Source: Clostridiales bacterium (GTDB lineage Bacteria > Bacillota > Clostridia > Christensenellales > Aristaeellaceae). Taken from it: a stretch of DNA of 59,405 nucleotides. Shown piece after piece: positions 1-7,858 of the stretch; the stretch's first letter is position 1; every line of letters begins with the position of its first letter. The notes under the pieces were generated by a model. It saw nothing but the letters and a program-made list of their open reading frames with translations, was not told the origin of the DNA and did not search any database. Position numbers and translations under genes: made by a program. The stretch is from assembly GCA_015056325.1 (NCBI GenBank), contig SVGL01000013.1, positions 1 through 59,405 of the forward strand, written 5' to 3'.

Positions 1-29
1 CGCGAGTCCGAGCCTCGTCTACCGCTCCA
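1..29 (+). tRNA. tRNA-Gly, 3' end only (probably GCC)
   Basis: The first 29 bases are identical to the last 29 bases of the complete tRNA-Gly(GCC) at 139-214. They cover the end of the variable region, the T arm, the 3' acceptor strand and an encoded CCA. The anticodon lies outside the window, so the isotype is inferred from that identity. Confidence 0.8.
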
Positions 30-37
30 TTTTCTTC

Positions 38-111
38 GCGGGTGTAGCTCAATGGCAGAGCTCCAGCCTTCCAAGCTGGCTACGCGGGTCCGATTCCCGT
101 CACCCGCTCCA
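38..111 (+). tRNA. tRNA-Gly (anticodon TCC)
   Basis: A 74-base cloverleaf. The acceptor strand GCGGGTG (38-44) pairs with CACCCGC (101-107), followed by the discriminator T and an encoded CCA. The anticodon stem CCAGC/GCTGG encloses loop CTTCCAA, giving anticodon TCC, which reads GGA and GGG. It lies between two tRNA-Gly(GCC) genes, so this is a glycine tRNA cluster, probably one transcript ending at 218-246. Confidence 0.95.
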
Positions 112-138
112 TCTGCCATCCACCGCGTACGCGGTTTT

Positions 139-214
139 GCGGTAGTAGCTCAGTTGGTAGAGCGCCACCTTGCCAAGGTGGAGGTCGCGAGTCCGAGCCT
201 CGTCTACCGCTCCA
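139..214 (+). tRNA. tRNA-Gly (anticodon GCC)
   Basis: A 76-base cloverleaf. GCGGTAG (139-145) pairs with CTACCGC (204-210), then T and an encoded CCA. The anticodon stem CCACC/GGTGG holds loop TTGCCAA, giving anticodon GCC for GGC and GGT codons. Its 3' end is duplicated at 1-29, so the cluster carries at least two GCC copies. Confidence 0.95.
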
Positions 215-217
215 GCA

Positions 218-246
218 AGAGTCGTCGTTGGACGGCTCTTTTTTCT
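218..246 (+). terminator. Rho-independent terminator of the tRNA-Gly cluster
   Basis: A 9-bp stem (AGAGTCGTC / GACGGCTCT, one G-U pair) with loop GTTG is followed by a run of T. It begins four bases after the CCA of the last tRNA. Confidence 0.85.
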
Positions 247-256
247 TTCATCAACA

Positions 257-288
257 AACCCCGCCAGACGCTGATGTCTGGCGGGGTT
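257..288 (-). terminator. Hairpin terminator after the P-loop kinase gene
   Basis: A perfect 13-bp inverted repeat (AACCCCGCCAGAC and its complement) with a six-base loop lies just beyond the stop of the minus-strand gene at 292. The U-tract on the minus strand is poor (TTTGTTGA), so it may act mainly as a 3'-end stabiliser. Confidence 0.65.
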
Positions 289-291
289 GAC

Positions 292-894
292 TTATTTGTA
301 CGGTTGGCTTTGCATCCAGGCGTATACCTGCTTCGCAGCTTCATTTGGGGACAGGCGTGTGATGTCCAGTTTGTCAAAGGCGATATCCCCCAGGGCGTTG
401 TGGGTGCGGAAATACGCATTGTACTCCCGGGAACCATTCAGCCAGCCCTCATCGGTGATGCCGCGCCCCTCGGTCATCCGGCGGCGGAGTTCGTCCGGCT
501 CGCAGGTCAGGGCCAGGCATTTAACCTCCGAAAAAAACTGCCGGTGATAGGTGCCCTTGATGCAGTCCAGACCGCCGGCTATCGTCCATAGGATCGCAGT
601 ACCCTGCTGGTTGAGTGCGGCGGAAAAGCGGCAGATCGGCTCCAGCATGCCGGTGATGATCGCGCTGTCATCCGGGAGGTAGAACATGTCAGCGTCCAAC
701 ACGGCGAAGTCCTGCTGCATGTGCGAGAGCGCAACGCCCGTTGTGGTCTTACCCACGCCGCTGCAGCCGGTCAGGAGCAGTAGCGGCCCGCGACGGTAGG
801 GCCAGGAATGGCTGCATTCCGGGCAGGTGATGTGGGTTGCGGTGGCGGATTTGTTCCAACGGTTGCTGCCGCAATGGGGACAGATGCTGATCAT
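292..894 (-). CDS. Zinc-ribbon P-loop nucleotide-binding protein (kinase-like)
   Basis: 200 aa. The N terminus has a zinc ribbon (CPHC at 5-8, CPEC at 24-27). A P-loop NTPase domain follows with Walker A GCSGVGKTT near residues 43-51. An LDAD motif near 66-69 and an Arg-rich segment near 135-145 resemble the nucleotide and shikimate kinase fold; the substrate is unknown. The start is supported by GAGGAGG seven bases upstream. It begins 12 bases after the PBP stop, so it is the last gene of the FHA-FtsW-PBP operon. It could be a small-molecule kinase or a regulator of wall synthesis; the sequence does not decide. Confidence 0.8.
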   Translation of the reverse strand: MISICPHCGSNRWNKSATATHITCPECSHSWPYRRGPLLLLTGCSGVGKTTTGVALSHMQQDFAVLDADMFYLPDDSAIITGMLEPICRFSAALNQQGTAILWTIAGGLDCIKGTYHRQFFSEVKCLALTCEPDELRRRMTEGRGITDEGWLNGSREYNAYFRTHNALGDIAFDKLDITRLSPNEAAKQVYAWMQSQPYK

Positions 895-906
895 CGGCAG
901 ACCTCC

Positions 907-2343
907 TCAGTGGGTAAAACTCTCTTTGTGATCGCGGATGTACTTGAAGATCTCCCCGGCAATGGGCGCTGCGGTGGAGCCGCCGCCTTCGCCGTCCACG
1001 ATGTCCTCGACCACGACGCAGACCGCATAGGGCAGCTCCTCCGAGTCGATGTAACCGATGAAGAGGCCGTGGGTCACGGCGCGTCCATTACGGCTGGATT
1101 CCGCTGAACCGGTCTTGCCGCAGATGGTCAGCCCGTCCACCGACGCGCGGCTGCCGGTGCCGCCGGTGACCACAGCACGCATGTACTGCTGCAGCGTTGC
1201 GGCGGTGGCGGGTGACAGGGCGGTACGATAGACCTTCGGGCCGAAGGTGTCGCGCACGGCGCCAGCGGGCGTAGTGGCCTGGCGGAGGAGGGTGGGTTCC
1301 ATCATCACGCCGTCATTGGCGATGGCAGAGGCGATGAGGCACAGGTGCATGGGCGTCGCGCCGATGGAGGACTGGCCAAAGCCGCTCATCGCCAACTCAA
1401 AATTGGTGCGGTTTGTAGTGGGGTAGGCGCTGTTCTCCACGACGAAATCCCGGAAGAGGAAGTTCGCGTTGAAGCCGAAGCCTTCCGCCGTTTTGCGAAG
1501 GGCAGCGTCGCCCATGTCCAGGGCCAGGAGAGCGTAAATGTTGTTGCAGCTCTTCATGAAGGCCTCACGCAGCGTCAGGGATTTGTGCACCGCGTTGCCA
1601 TAATCGCGGATGGCCTGGCCGTCCACGTCGAGACCGCCGTTGCAGGTGATGTTCAGGGTGGTGACATTGGGGATGTTCTCCAGGGCTGCGGCGGTGGTGA
1701 CCACCTTGAAGGTCGATCCCGGGGGATACAGGCTCTGGGTGGCGCGGTTCCAATAGACCTCGCTGCCGGCGGAGACGGAGGCTTTGTTCATCGGGTCGAA
1801 GGAGGGGAGGCTGACCTCCGCCACGACCTCGCCTGTCTTATAATTCATGACCACCGCTGCGCCGTTTTTGCCCTTGGTAAGGGGATTCAAGCTGAAATGG
1901 TAGGTGATGGCGGTACACAGCTCGCTGTCCAGGGTGAGGTGGACATCATCGCCATGACGGTTTTCACCGGAGAACAGGTCGTTGAAGCGCTCCATCAGGG
2001 AGGCCTTGAAGCCGTAGAGATAGGCGGTCTGAAAGCCCTCCACGCCGTTGGAAACCTGGCCTTCGCTGTCGCCGATGACATGCACGACGGCCCGGCGGGA
2101 GGCCTCATCAGGCTGGTACACGCGCTTGCCATCCTCTGTGCATGCCAGAAGGACGCCGTTGCGGTCATAAATGTTGCCGGCGGTGACCGTTGATTTCTGC
2201 TCGCGGACACGAGGGTTGCGCGCATAGGCGAACCAGCGGTTGCCGTAGGTGTTGATGGAGTATACGCCATAAACGGCCAGCAAAGCAAAAAGCCCGAATA
2301 AAAGGAGTGCCAGCATCTTAAAGCGGAAACGCTGCTGCTTCAA
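907..2343 (-). CDS. Class B penicillin-binding protein (transpeptidase)
   Basis: 478 aa. A short cytoplasmic N terminus and one membrane segment (about 10-30) precede a small dimerisation region and a transpeptidase domain. The three signature motifs are present: STFK at 210-213 (acylated Ser210), SCN at 265-267 and KTG at 410-412. It cross-links peptidoglycan outside the membrane and should partner with the SEDS glycosyltransferase encoded just upstream. At 478 aa it is compact for the class, with little pedestal, like the PbpA proteins encoded beside FHA and FtsW genes. The start is TTG at 2343 with GAGGTG seven bases upstream. Confidence 0.92.
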   Translation of the reverse strand: MKQQRFRFKMLALLLFGLFALLAVYGVYSINTYGNRWFAYARNPRVREQKSTVTAGNIYDRNGVLLACTEDGKRVYQPDEASRRAVVHVIGDSEGQVSNGVEGFQTAYLYGFKASLMERFNDLFSGENRHGDDVHLTLDSELCTAITYHFSLNPLTKGKNGAAVVMNYKTGEVVAEVSLPSFDPMNKASVSAGSEVYWNRATQSLYPPGSTFKVVTTAAALENIPNVTTLNITCNGGLDVDGQAIRDYGNAVHKSLTLREAFMKSCNNIYALLALDMGDAALRKTAEGFGFNANFLFRDFVVENSAYPTTNRTNFELAMSGFGQSSIGATPMHLCLIASAIANDGVMMEPTLLRQATTPAGAVRDTFGPKVYRTALSPATAATLQQYMRAVVTGGTGSRASVDGLTICGKTGSAESSRNGRAVTHGLFIGYIDSEELPYAVCVVVEDIVDGEGGGSTAAPIAGEIFKYIRDHKESFTH

Positions 2344-2413
2344 AGAATCACCTCTATCTATGGTGAGGGTATGGCGGAAGGGTAATGATCAGGCTCCGCA
2401 GTGGGGAGGCGGA

Positions 2414-3634
2414 TCACCCCAGCGTGGCCAGGCGCATGTCTTCCTTGAGGTTATCCTCGTTCAGGGAGGCTACGCCCTGCAAAAGTCCGATCAGGCACAG
2501 GCTCGATACCAACGACGTGCCGCCGTAGGATACGAAGGGCATTGTTACGCCGGTCAGGGGGATGAGCTTCACGACGCCGCCGATGATCACGAAGGTCTGC
2601 AGGCCCAGCAGCACGGTGATGCCCATGGCCAGCAGCCCGTGGAAGGATGAGCGGGTCGCCATGGCGATGGTCGCGCCGCGCCAAATGAGGGCCACATACA
2701 TCAGCAGCACGCAGCAGCCGAAGATCAGTCCGAATTGCTCGCAGATGACGGAGAAGATGAAGTCCGTGTGGTATACGGGGATGGTCTTGGGCGAGCCCAG
2801 GCCCAGTCCCACGCCGAAAAGTCCGCCGGAAGCAATGGCCATCAGGCTGTGGATGATCTGGTAGCCCGCGTTGTCGTAGTCGCTCCAGGGGTTCTGCCAG
2901 ATGGCGACGCGCCGTTTGACGTGGGCAAACATGTGATAGCCCGCCACTGCCGCGCCGGCGCCGCCCGCCAGGCCGATGCCGGTCAGAGCAATGTTGCCGG
3001 TGGAGGCGTAGAAGAGGAAGATCGTGGTGAAGAAGTACAAAAGCGCCGTGCCCAGATCCTTCTGGAGCATCAGGATGCCAAGGCACCCCACGGAGAAGAA
3101 TAGCCAGGGCATCATCCGCCGGTCCGCCATGAAGCGGGCCAGGGCGATCACCAGCACCAGCTTGACGATCTCGCTGGGCTGCACGGAGATTCCGCCGACG
3201 TAGAACCAGTTCTTCGCGCCGAAGGTTTCCTTGCCGATGACCAGCGGCAGCGCCAGTAGCGCCAGGGAGATGAGCATCATCGGCCAGATAACGAAGCGGA
3301 AGGAACGGATCAGCCGCACAATGTAGATGCAGATGACCATCGCGCCCAGGCCGATGAAGTAGTACACTGCCTGGGAGTAGGCGTAGGTTGGGTTTGTGTC
3401 GTAGAGGACGAGGATGCCCAGCGCGCACAGGAAGTTGGTCAGGGAAAGCAGCAGCTTGTCCGAGGGGAACAGCCTGGGCAGGAGCGTAGTGGCGAGCACA
3501 TTGGCCATCGGCACGGCGAAGGCCAGCGCCAGGCCCTGCCACTTGAAATCCCGCAGGAAGAGCAGCAGGAATGCGCCGGAGAAGAAGATCGTGACCGCGC
3601 TGGACAGGGGCTTGCCCAGATCCTTATTGCGCAT
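2414..3634 (-). CDS. SEDS-family glycosyltransferase, FtsW/RodA type
   Basis: 406 aa, hydrophobic throughout with about ten membrane segments. SEDS hallmarks are visible: a WFYVGGISVQPSE segment, where FtsW/RodA proteins have QPSE, and a C-terminal TGVTMPFVSYGGTS segment. SEDS proteins polymerise lipid II into glycan strands with a class B PBP, here the next gene, 70 bases downstream. The ATG at 3634 is chosen because GGGAGG lies eight bases upstream; the GTG at 3643 is inside that ribosome binding site. The start overlaps the FHA gene end by 11 bases. Whether it serves division, elongation or sporulation cannot be told. Confidence 0.93.
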   Translation of the reverse strand: MRNKDLGKPLSSAVTIFFSGAFLLLFLRDFKWQGLALAFAVPMANVLATTLLPRLFPSDKLLLSLTNFLCALGILVLYDTNPTYAYSQAVYYFIGLGAMVICIYIVRLIRSFRFVIWPMMLISLALLALPLVIGKETFGAKNWFYVGGISVQPSEIVKLVLVIALARFMADRRMMPWLFFSVGCLGILMLQKDLGTALLYFFTTIFLFYASTGNIALTGIGLAGGAGAAVAGYHMFAHVKRRVAIWQNPWSDYDNAGYQIIHSLMAIASGGLFGVGLGLGSPKTIPVYHTDFIFSVICEQFGLIFGCCVLLMYVALIWRGATIAMATRSSFHGLLAMGITVLLGLQTFVIIGGVVKLIPLTGVTMPFVSYGGTSLVSSLCLIGLLQGVASLNEDNLKEDMRLATLG

Positions 3635-4340
3635 CGTCGTCACCTCCCTGCCACGGGTTGTTCACAGGCTGGAACGGGGGTGCATAGGGCGGCTGCACCG
3701 GGGGATTTTGAGGCTGATAAGGAGCCTGCTGATAAGGCGAATAGCTCTGCTGGGGCGGATAGGGCGGATACACCGGCGGAGGGGTCGGAGGAACGTAGGT
3801 CTCCCGGATGGGATAGTCATCCTCAGGGGAGAAGGACATGGGCTGAGCCTCCTTCACGTTCAGGCCGGCAAAGACGCCCAGCCGCAGAACGGCCTGGCCG
3901 ATCTCCAGGGTGGAGCCGTGCTGCATGGGGCAGCGCTGGCTGTCCCGGCGGTTGGCCAGGAGCATGCCGTCCACCACGGCCTCGCAGCCCCGGCGTGGGT
4001 AGATGTAGAGGCCTTTGCCGTCCACGAAGGTAAAGTCGAGGTGCATGGTGGCCACCTCATCCACGGGGACAACCACATCGCAGGTGCGCAGATATCCCAG
4101 TACGCCCTCATGGGGCACAGGGATGACCTCGCCAGGCTTGAGCTGCTTGCTGCCCGCCTCCACGGTCAGGATGCCGATGGTGCCCGCATCCGGCAGCTGC
4201 TTAAGCCGACGGTGCTTGAGCTTGCGATCCTTGCTCAGCCAGGAAAAGGCGCGCCAGACAATCATTACACCCATCAGTGTGAAGAAGTAGCGCATGGCCA
4301 GGGCCAGCACCTCGTAAACCTTTGCGTCCGTGGGGATCAC
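3624..4340 (-). CDS. Membrane-anchored FHA-like protein with Pro/Tyr/Gln-rich tail
   Basis: 238 aa as the longest frame. One membrane segment (about 10-33), a basic linker, and an FHA-like domain (about 54-160) that keeps the His of the usual SxxH motif but lacks a clear GRxxxxD and Ser, so phosphothreonine binding may be lost. The tail (about 168-230) is almost all Pro, Tyr, Gln and Ser. FHA proteins beside ftsW/pbpA couple wall synthesis to Ser/Thr kinases in actinobacteria. The start is uncertain: the GTG at 4340 lies inside a perfect 14-base anti-SD match, an ACG at 4331 has ideal spacing, and a GTG at 4310 has AAAGG upstream. Confidence 0.8.
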   Translation of the reverse strand: MIPTDAKVYEVLALAMRYFFTLMGVMIVWRAFSWLSKDRKLKHRRLKQLPDAGTIGILTVEAGSKQLKPGEVIPVPHEGVLGYLRTCDVVVPVDEVATMHLDFTFVDGKGLYIYPRRGCEAVVDGMLLANRRDSQRCPMQHGSTLEIGQAVLRLGVFAGLNVKEAQPMSFSPEDDYPIRETYVPPTPPPVYPPYPPQQSYSPYQQAPYQPQNPPVQPPYAPPFQPVNNPWQGGDDDAQ

Positions 4341-4360
4341 CTCCTTTGATGAAGCATGAT

Positions 4361-4394
4361 GGGAAAACGGCCCTCCCGACGGACGAGAAGGCCG
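4361..4394 (-). terminator. Terminator between the M16 gene and the FHA operon
   Basis: On the minus strand CGGCC-TCTC pairs with GGGA-GGCCG around a short loop and is followed by TTTTCCC. It ends about 20 bases before the FHA start, leaving no obvious room for a new promoter, so the FHA operon may depend partly on readthrough from the M16 promoter. Confidence 0.6.
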
Positions 4395-4408
4395 GAGATT
4401 GACTAACT

Positions 4409-4462
4409 AAAGGCTCCCTCCCCGAGGGAGCTGTCAGCGTGCTTGCTCGCTGACTGAGGGAG
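4409..4462 (+). repeat. Interspersed palindromic element, copy 1
   Basis: Two adjoining hairpins: GGCTCCCTC/GAGGGAGC, then CTGTCAGCG...CGCTGACTGAGGGAG. The same architecture, in opposite orientation and with a different first-stem sequence, recurs at 8489-8539. It abuts the stop of the M16 gene. From memory, elements of this form are common between genes of gut Clostridia. Confidence 0.8.
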
Positions 4463-4463
4463 T

Positions 4464-5753
4464 TTACAACAGGCCCCTGAGCTCCAGGAACAGCTCGTCC
4501 AGATTCTCCTGCACGATTTCAGGGTCGCGCTCAACGGAGATCACCAGGTTCTCCGGGCGGAAGATGGTCTGGGCGGCGTCCAACAGCTCCTCGGGGGAGA
4601 GGTCATTCAGCTGGGCAGCCTGGGCGTCCAGGTCTGCGCGGGAGGCGTCTCCCGCCACCCAGGCCCAGCCGGCCAGCTCGTTCATTTCGCTGATGTTGTC
4701 CTGGGTCAGCGCGTGGCCGACGGTGAAGTGGCTGCGCACCTGCTCCAGGCGGATGGGGCGCACGTACACGCTCAGCCGGTGGAGGTATTTGAACACCTTG
4801 CGCAGGGATTCCACCAGCTTCTCCTGGCGCACGTCGTAGCGGATGACCAGCCGGTGAAACTGGCCCATCTCCTGGATGTAGCTCTCGATTTCAGCGACGA
4901 GGGCTTCTTCCTCCCGCAGGGTCTGGAAGAGGATGGAGTCGTCGTTGCCCGCAGTGATGGCGTCCACGATGCGGGCGGCCAGGGGGAAAACGTTGTCCTC
5001 GTCGATGTCAAATGCGATGTGCACCTGGGCCTGGCTGTCGGGGTCGGCGGAATCCACAATCAGATCGCTCTCCGCGTCGCGCATGCAGAAGCCCAGGGGG
5101 ATGTGCTGGGCGAAGGGCGGCTCGCTGGTGTAGTTTTCAAGGCCCGCCAGCACCTCGATTGCGGTCTCCTCCATGCCGATGGAGAAGTTGCCCGTCAGCA
5201 CCAGGCAGGCATTCTGCGGCTGGAAAACAAGGCGCTGCCAGTTCCAGATGGTTTCATTGTCCAGCTTGGCGATGGCCTCGGCGCTGCCCATCCGGGGGAA
5301 GACGCCCGCGGGGGTCTCACGCCAGGCGCGGTCCACCATTTCGTCGAAGTCCTCCTCCGCCTGCTCAATCTGGCGCAGGACGATCTCCTTCTCCTTTTCG
5401 ATGTCCTCAGGGGACCAGAAATTCGGCGCAAAGAACTTTGTGAACAGCTCCAGCATGCCGTCAAAATACCGGGGCAGGCTGGTCAGGCGGAACACGATGG
5501 CTTCGGCGGTGGTCATGCCCTCCATGTCCGCACCGAAGCGGTTGAGCGTGCGCTGCAGCGACTCGTGGTTCAGATCTCCCACGCCGCGGAAGCACAGATG
5601 CTCCAGCAGGTGGCTGATGCCCTGGGTCTCCTCGGTCTCATAGATTGTCCCGGCGCGCAGGTACAGGCCCATCTCCACGCCATGAAGATAGGGGTTGTGC
5701 CAGCACAGGATGGTCATGCCATTGGACAGAACGTGTTCACGCACGGCGGACAT
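4464..5753 (-). CDS. M16-family (pitrilysin-like) zinc peptidase homologue
   Basis: 429 aa from the ATG at 5753, which has GGGAG nine bases upstream; the longer frame to 5840 lacks support. The inverted zinc motif HLLEH is at residues 48-52. The downstream helix reads EKEIVLRQIEQAEED; by alignment with MPP-beta and pitrilysin the third zinc ligand (the Glu of VLxEI) is Gln128 here, while the second conserved Glu (121) is kept. Family members are clamshell peptidases, often acting as pairs with one inactive partner. This one may be weakened or inactive. It has no signal peptide and its own promoter. Confidence 0.88.
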   Translation of the reverse strand: MSAVREHVLSNGMTILCWHNPYLHGVEMGLYLRAGTIYETEETQGISHLLEHLCFRGVGDLNHESLQRTLNRFGADMEGMTTAEAIVFRLTSLPRYFDGMLELFTKFFAPNFWSPEDIEKEKEIVLRQIEQAEEDFDEMVDRAWRETPAGVFPRMGSAEAIAKLDNETIWNWQRLVFQPQNACLVLTGNFSIGMEETAIEVLAGLENYTSEPPFAQHIPLGFCMRDAESDLIVDSADPDSQAQVHIAFDIDEDNVFPLAARIVDAITAGNDDSILFQTLREEEALVAEIESYIQEMGQFHRLVIRYDVRQEKLVESLRKVFKYLHRLSVYVRPIRLEQVRSHFTVGHALTQDNISEMNELAGWAWVAGDASRADLDAQAAQLNDLSPEELLDAAQTIFRPENLVISVERDPEIVQENLDELFLELRGLL

Positions 5754-5784
5754 GTGGATCAGCTCCCATTTGTATATTGCTTCT

Positions 5785-5813
5785 ATTATAGCCCAAAAAG
5801 AAGAAGGATGCAA
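5785..5813 (-). promoter_or_regulatory. Sigma-A promoter of the M16 gene
   Basis: On the minus strand TTGCAT (5808-5813), a 17-base spacer and a consensus TATAAT (5785-5790). The -35 box lies inside the stem of the histidine-operon terminator. Confidence 0.8.
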
Positions 5814-5847
5814 GCCCCGACCATCATCGGGAACTCGCATCCTGGGG
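5797..5847 (-). terminator. Histidine operon terminator
   Basis: On the minus strand AGGATGCGAGTTCCCGA pairs with TCGGGGCTTGCATCCT around TGATGG (5806-5847), then TCTTCTTTTT. It starts six bases after the stop of the GNAT-HisIE gene and overlaps the -35 of the M16 promoter. Confidence 0.8.
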
Positions 5848-5852
5848 ATTTA

Positions 5853-7079
5853 TCAAGTATGCCGCTTCTTCAGCACTTCCCACACGTCGCGCCATGCCAC
5901 GCCCTGACTGTGCAGCAGCACCGCTAGGTGGTACAGCAGGTCGGCAGCCTCGCCAGCCAGTCCGTCCGCATCGCCCTTTATGGCGGCAATGACGGTCTCC
6001 GTGGCTTCTTCGCCGACCTTCTTGCAGATCTTTTCTGCGCCCTTGTCCAGCAGATAATTGGTATAGCTGCCGGGCTTGGGGTTCGCGGCGCGGTCGGCGA
6101 TGGTGGCTTCGATCACGTCCATGATGCCAGCCGTGGCGGGCATGGCGCCGTCCACCACCGGGTTGTGGAAGCAGGTCTTCTTGCCCGTGTGGCAGGCCGG
6201 ACCGATCTGCTCCACCTGCATGAGGATGGCGTCGCCATCGCAATCGTAGCTCAGGCGGATGAGCCGCTGGGTGTGGCCGCTGGTCTCGCCCTTGCGCCAG
6301 AGCTGCTGGCGGCTGCGGCTGTAATAGGTCGCGAAGCCGGATTCCAGCGTCAGGCGGAGGGATTCCTGATTCATCCAGGCCAGCATGAGCACCTCGCCGG
6401 TGGATGCGTCCTGGGCGATGGCGGGAATAAGGCCGGCCTCGTTCCACTTGAGGGAAGCCGGATCAAAGTCCGCCGCCACGAAGGCGGAGTTGGCTTCCAT
6501 CTTCGCGTATTGCTCCGGGGTGACGATGGCTTTCAGTGTCTTCATGGCCTGAACATACTGGTTTTCGTAGCCGTAGAAAGTGTCCTGAGGCTGCAGCTGG
6601 AAGCCGAGGCTGATGTACAGCAGGATGGCCTTCCAGCTCCAGGGCTGGGTGTGGAGGTAGACGGGCAGGGCGTTGTCCTCCCGGCGGAAGAGCCGCAGCG
6701 CGGTCTGGCACAGCGCTTTGCCCAGCCCCTTTCGCTGATGCGCCGGGTGCACGGCCACCCAATGCAGCGCACGGGTACCTATGCCTCGGGGATCCTGTTC
6801 CCAGGCGATGGCGGTTCCTGCGACAGCCCCCTCCGCATCCACGGCGAAGAAGATGCGGTCTGTCAGCGTCTCATCTGCCAGGTAGCGTTGAATAAACTCA
6901 GCCTTAGCGTCAACCAGCGATGTCTGCTCGCCAACGGCGTACATCAAAGCGGCCCAGGCGTTTTCATCGCCGGGCTGATAGGTTCGGATGGCGTACCCCT
7001 CCGGGAGCTTCACCTCCATGGGCAGGATGCGGTCGCAGCGCATGATGATGTTGTAAAAGGGAATGGTGCGATCCAGCAT
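5853..7079 (-). CDS. hisIE: GNAT-HisI-HisE fusion (PRA-CH / PRA-PH with N-terminal acetyltransferase domain)
   Basis: 408 aa in one uninterrupted frame. Residues 22-180 form a GNAT acetyltransferase domain with acetyl-CoA loop QRKGLGKA near 115-122. Residues about 205-310 are phosphoribosyl-AMP cyclohydrolase ([25 protein letters not shown] metal and active-site motifs). Residues about 315-408 are phosphoribosyl-ATP pyrophosphohydrolase ([21 protein letters not shown]). The last two catalyse steps 2 and 3 of histidine synthesis. Ordinary HisIE is about 200-230 aa. The start has GGAGG inside the end of hisA, implying translational coupling. An internal Met near 179 lacks a good ribosome binding site, so separate HisIE synthesis is unlikely. 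The role of the GNAT is unknown. Confidence 0.92.
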   Translation of the reverse strand: MLDRTIPFYNIIMRCDRILPMEVKLPEGYAIRTYQPGDENAWAALMYAVGEQTSLVDAKAEFIQRYLADETLTDRIFFAVDAEGAVAGTAIAWEQDPRGIGTRALHWVAVHPAHQRKGLGKALCQTALRLFRREDNALPVYLHTQPWSWKAILLYISLGFQLQPQDTFYGYENQYVQAMKTLKAIVTPEQYAKMEANSAFVAADFDPASLKWNEAGLIPAIAQDASTGEVLMLAWMNQESLRLTLESGFATYYSRSRQQLWRKGETSGHTQRLIRLSYDCDGDAILMQVEQIGPACHTGKKTCFHNPVVDGAMPATAGIMDVIEATIADRAANPKPGSYTNYLLDKGAEKICKKVGEEATETVIAAIKGDADGLAGEAADLLYHLAVLLHSQGVAWRDVWEVLKKRHT

Positions 7080-7082
7080 GCG

Positions 7083-7799
7083 TTACTCCTCCTTTACAGC
7101 AGCTAGCGCCTCTTCCACGGTGAACGCGCCCTCATACATTGCGCGGCCGAGGATCGCGCCGGCGCAGCCTGCATTGCGGAGATTCCGCAGGTCGTCCAGG
7201 CAGCTTACGCCGCCGGAGCCGATGATATCCATGCCCGTAGCTTCGATCAGCCGCCGAGTGGCCTCCACATTGGGACCCTGCATCATGCCGTCGCGGCTCA
7301 CGTCAGTGTAGATGATGGTGGTCACGCCCATGTCCTTCATGCGCAGGGCGAGATCAACCGCCGTCAGCGTGGAGGTCTCCACCCAGCCGCGGGTCGCCAC
7401 GAGGCCGTTCTTTGCGTCGATGCCGACCGCGATCTTCCCGGGGAAGGCTTTGCAGGCTTCTTCGACCAGTGCGGGATTCTCCGCTGCAGCCGTGCCGATG
7501 ATGCAGCGGCTGACGCCCGCCTCCACGCGCAAGGCGATATCCTCCATTGTACGCAATCCGCCGCCCAGCTCAACCCGGCCGTCGAAGGCTGCGACGACCT
7601 CGCGGATCAGCGGCAGATGGGCGGTCTTTCCCTCAAAGGCAGCGGTCAGGTCGACCAGATGCAGCCATTCTGCGCCGGCGGCGCGCCATTTCTTTGCCAA
7701 TTCCACCGGGTTGCCGAAGACGGTCACGTCGTCGCGCTTGCCCTGACGCAGGCGCACGGCCTGCCCATCCAGCATGTCGATGGCGGGGTAGAGGATCAT
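7083..7799 (-). CDS. hisA: HisA, ProFAR isomerase
   Basis: 238 aa, the usual length. A TIM barrel converting ProFAR to PRFAR in histidine synthesis. The N terminus MILYPAIDMLDGQAVRL carries the catalytic Asp (AID). A second conserved stretch is YTDVSRDGMMQGPN near residue 160-175, and phosphate-binding glycines (GSGG) lie near 193. GGAGGG stands eight bases before the ATG. Its last codons contain the ribosome binding site of the next gene. Normally hisH and hisF flank it; neither is here. Confidence 0.96.
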   Translation of the reverse strand: MILYPAIDMLDGQAVRLRQGKRDDVTVFGNPVELAKKWRAAGAEWLHLVDLTAAFEGKTAHLPLIREVVAAFDGRVELGGGLRTMEDIALRVEAGVSRCIIGTAAAENPALVEEACKAFPGKIAVGIDAKNGLVATRGWVETSTLTAVDLALRMKDMGVTTIIYTDVSRDGMMQGPNVEATRRLIEATGMDIIGSGGVSCLDDLRNLRNAGCAGAILGRAMYEGAFTVEEALAAVKEE

Positions 7800-7820
7800 G
7801 AAAATTCCCTCCGGTCATTT

Positions 7821-7857
7821 TCAAATTCGGAATTCAGAATTCGGAATGCGGAATTGA
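7821..7857 (+). repeat. AATTCGGAAT-type short repeat
   Basis: An AT-rich run of near-identical words (AATTCGGAATTCAGAATTCGGAATGCGGAATT) sits between the hisB stop and the hisA ribosome binding site, in otherwise GC-rich DNA. It is self-complementary at several registers (GAATTC) and could form a hairpin between cistrons. Confidence 0.6.
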
Positions 7858-7858
7858 G

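Noticed and set aside
52..591. Protein-coding frames across the tRNA-Gly cluster
   Set aside because: These frames read through two tRNA genes and a terminator; the structures are clear RNA genes.
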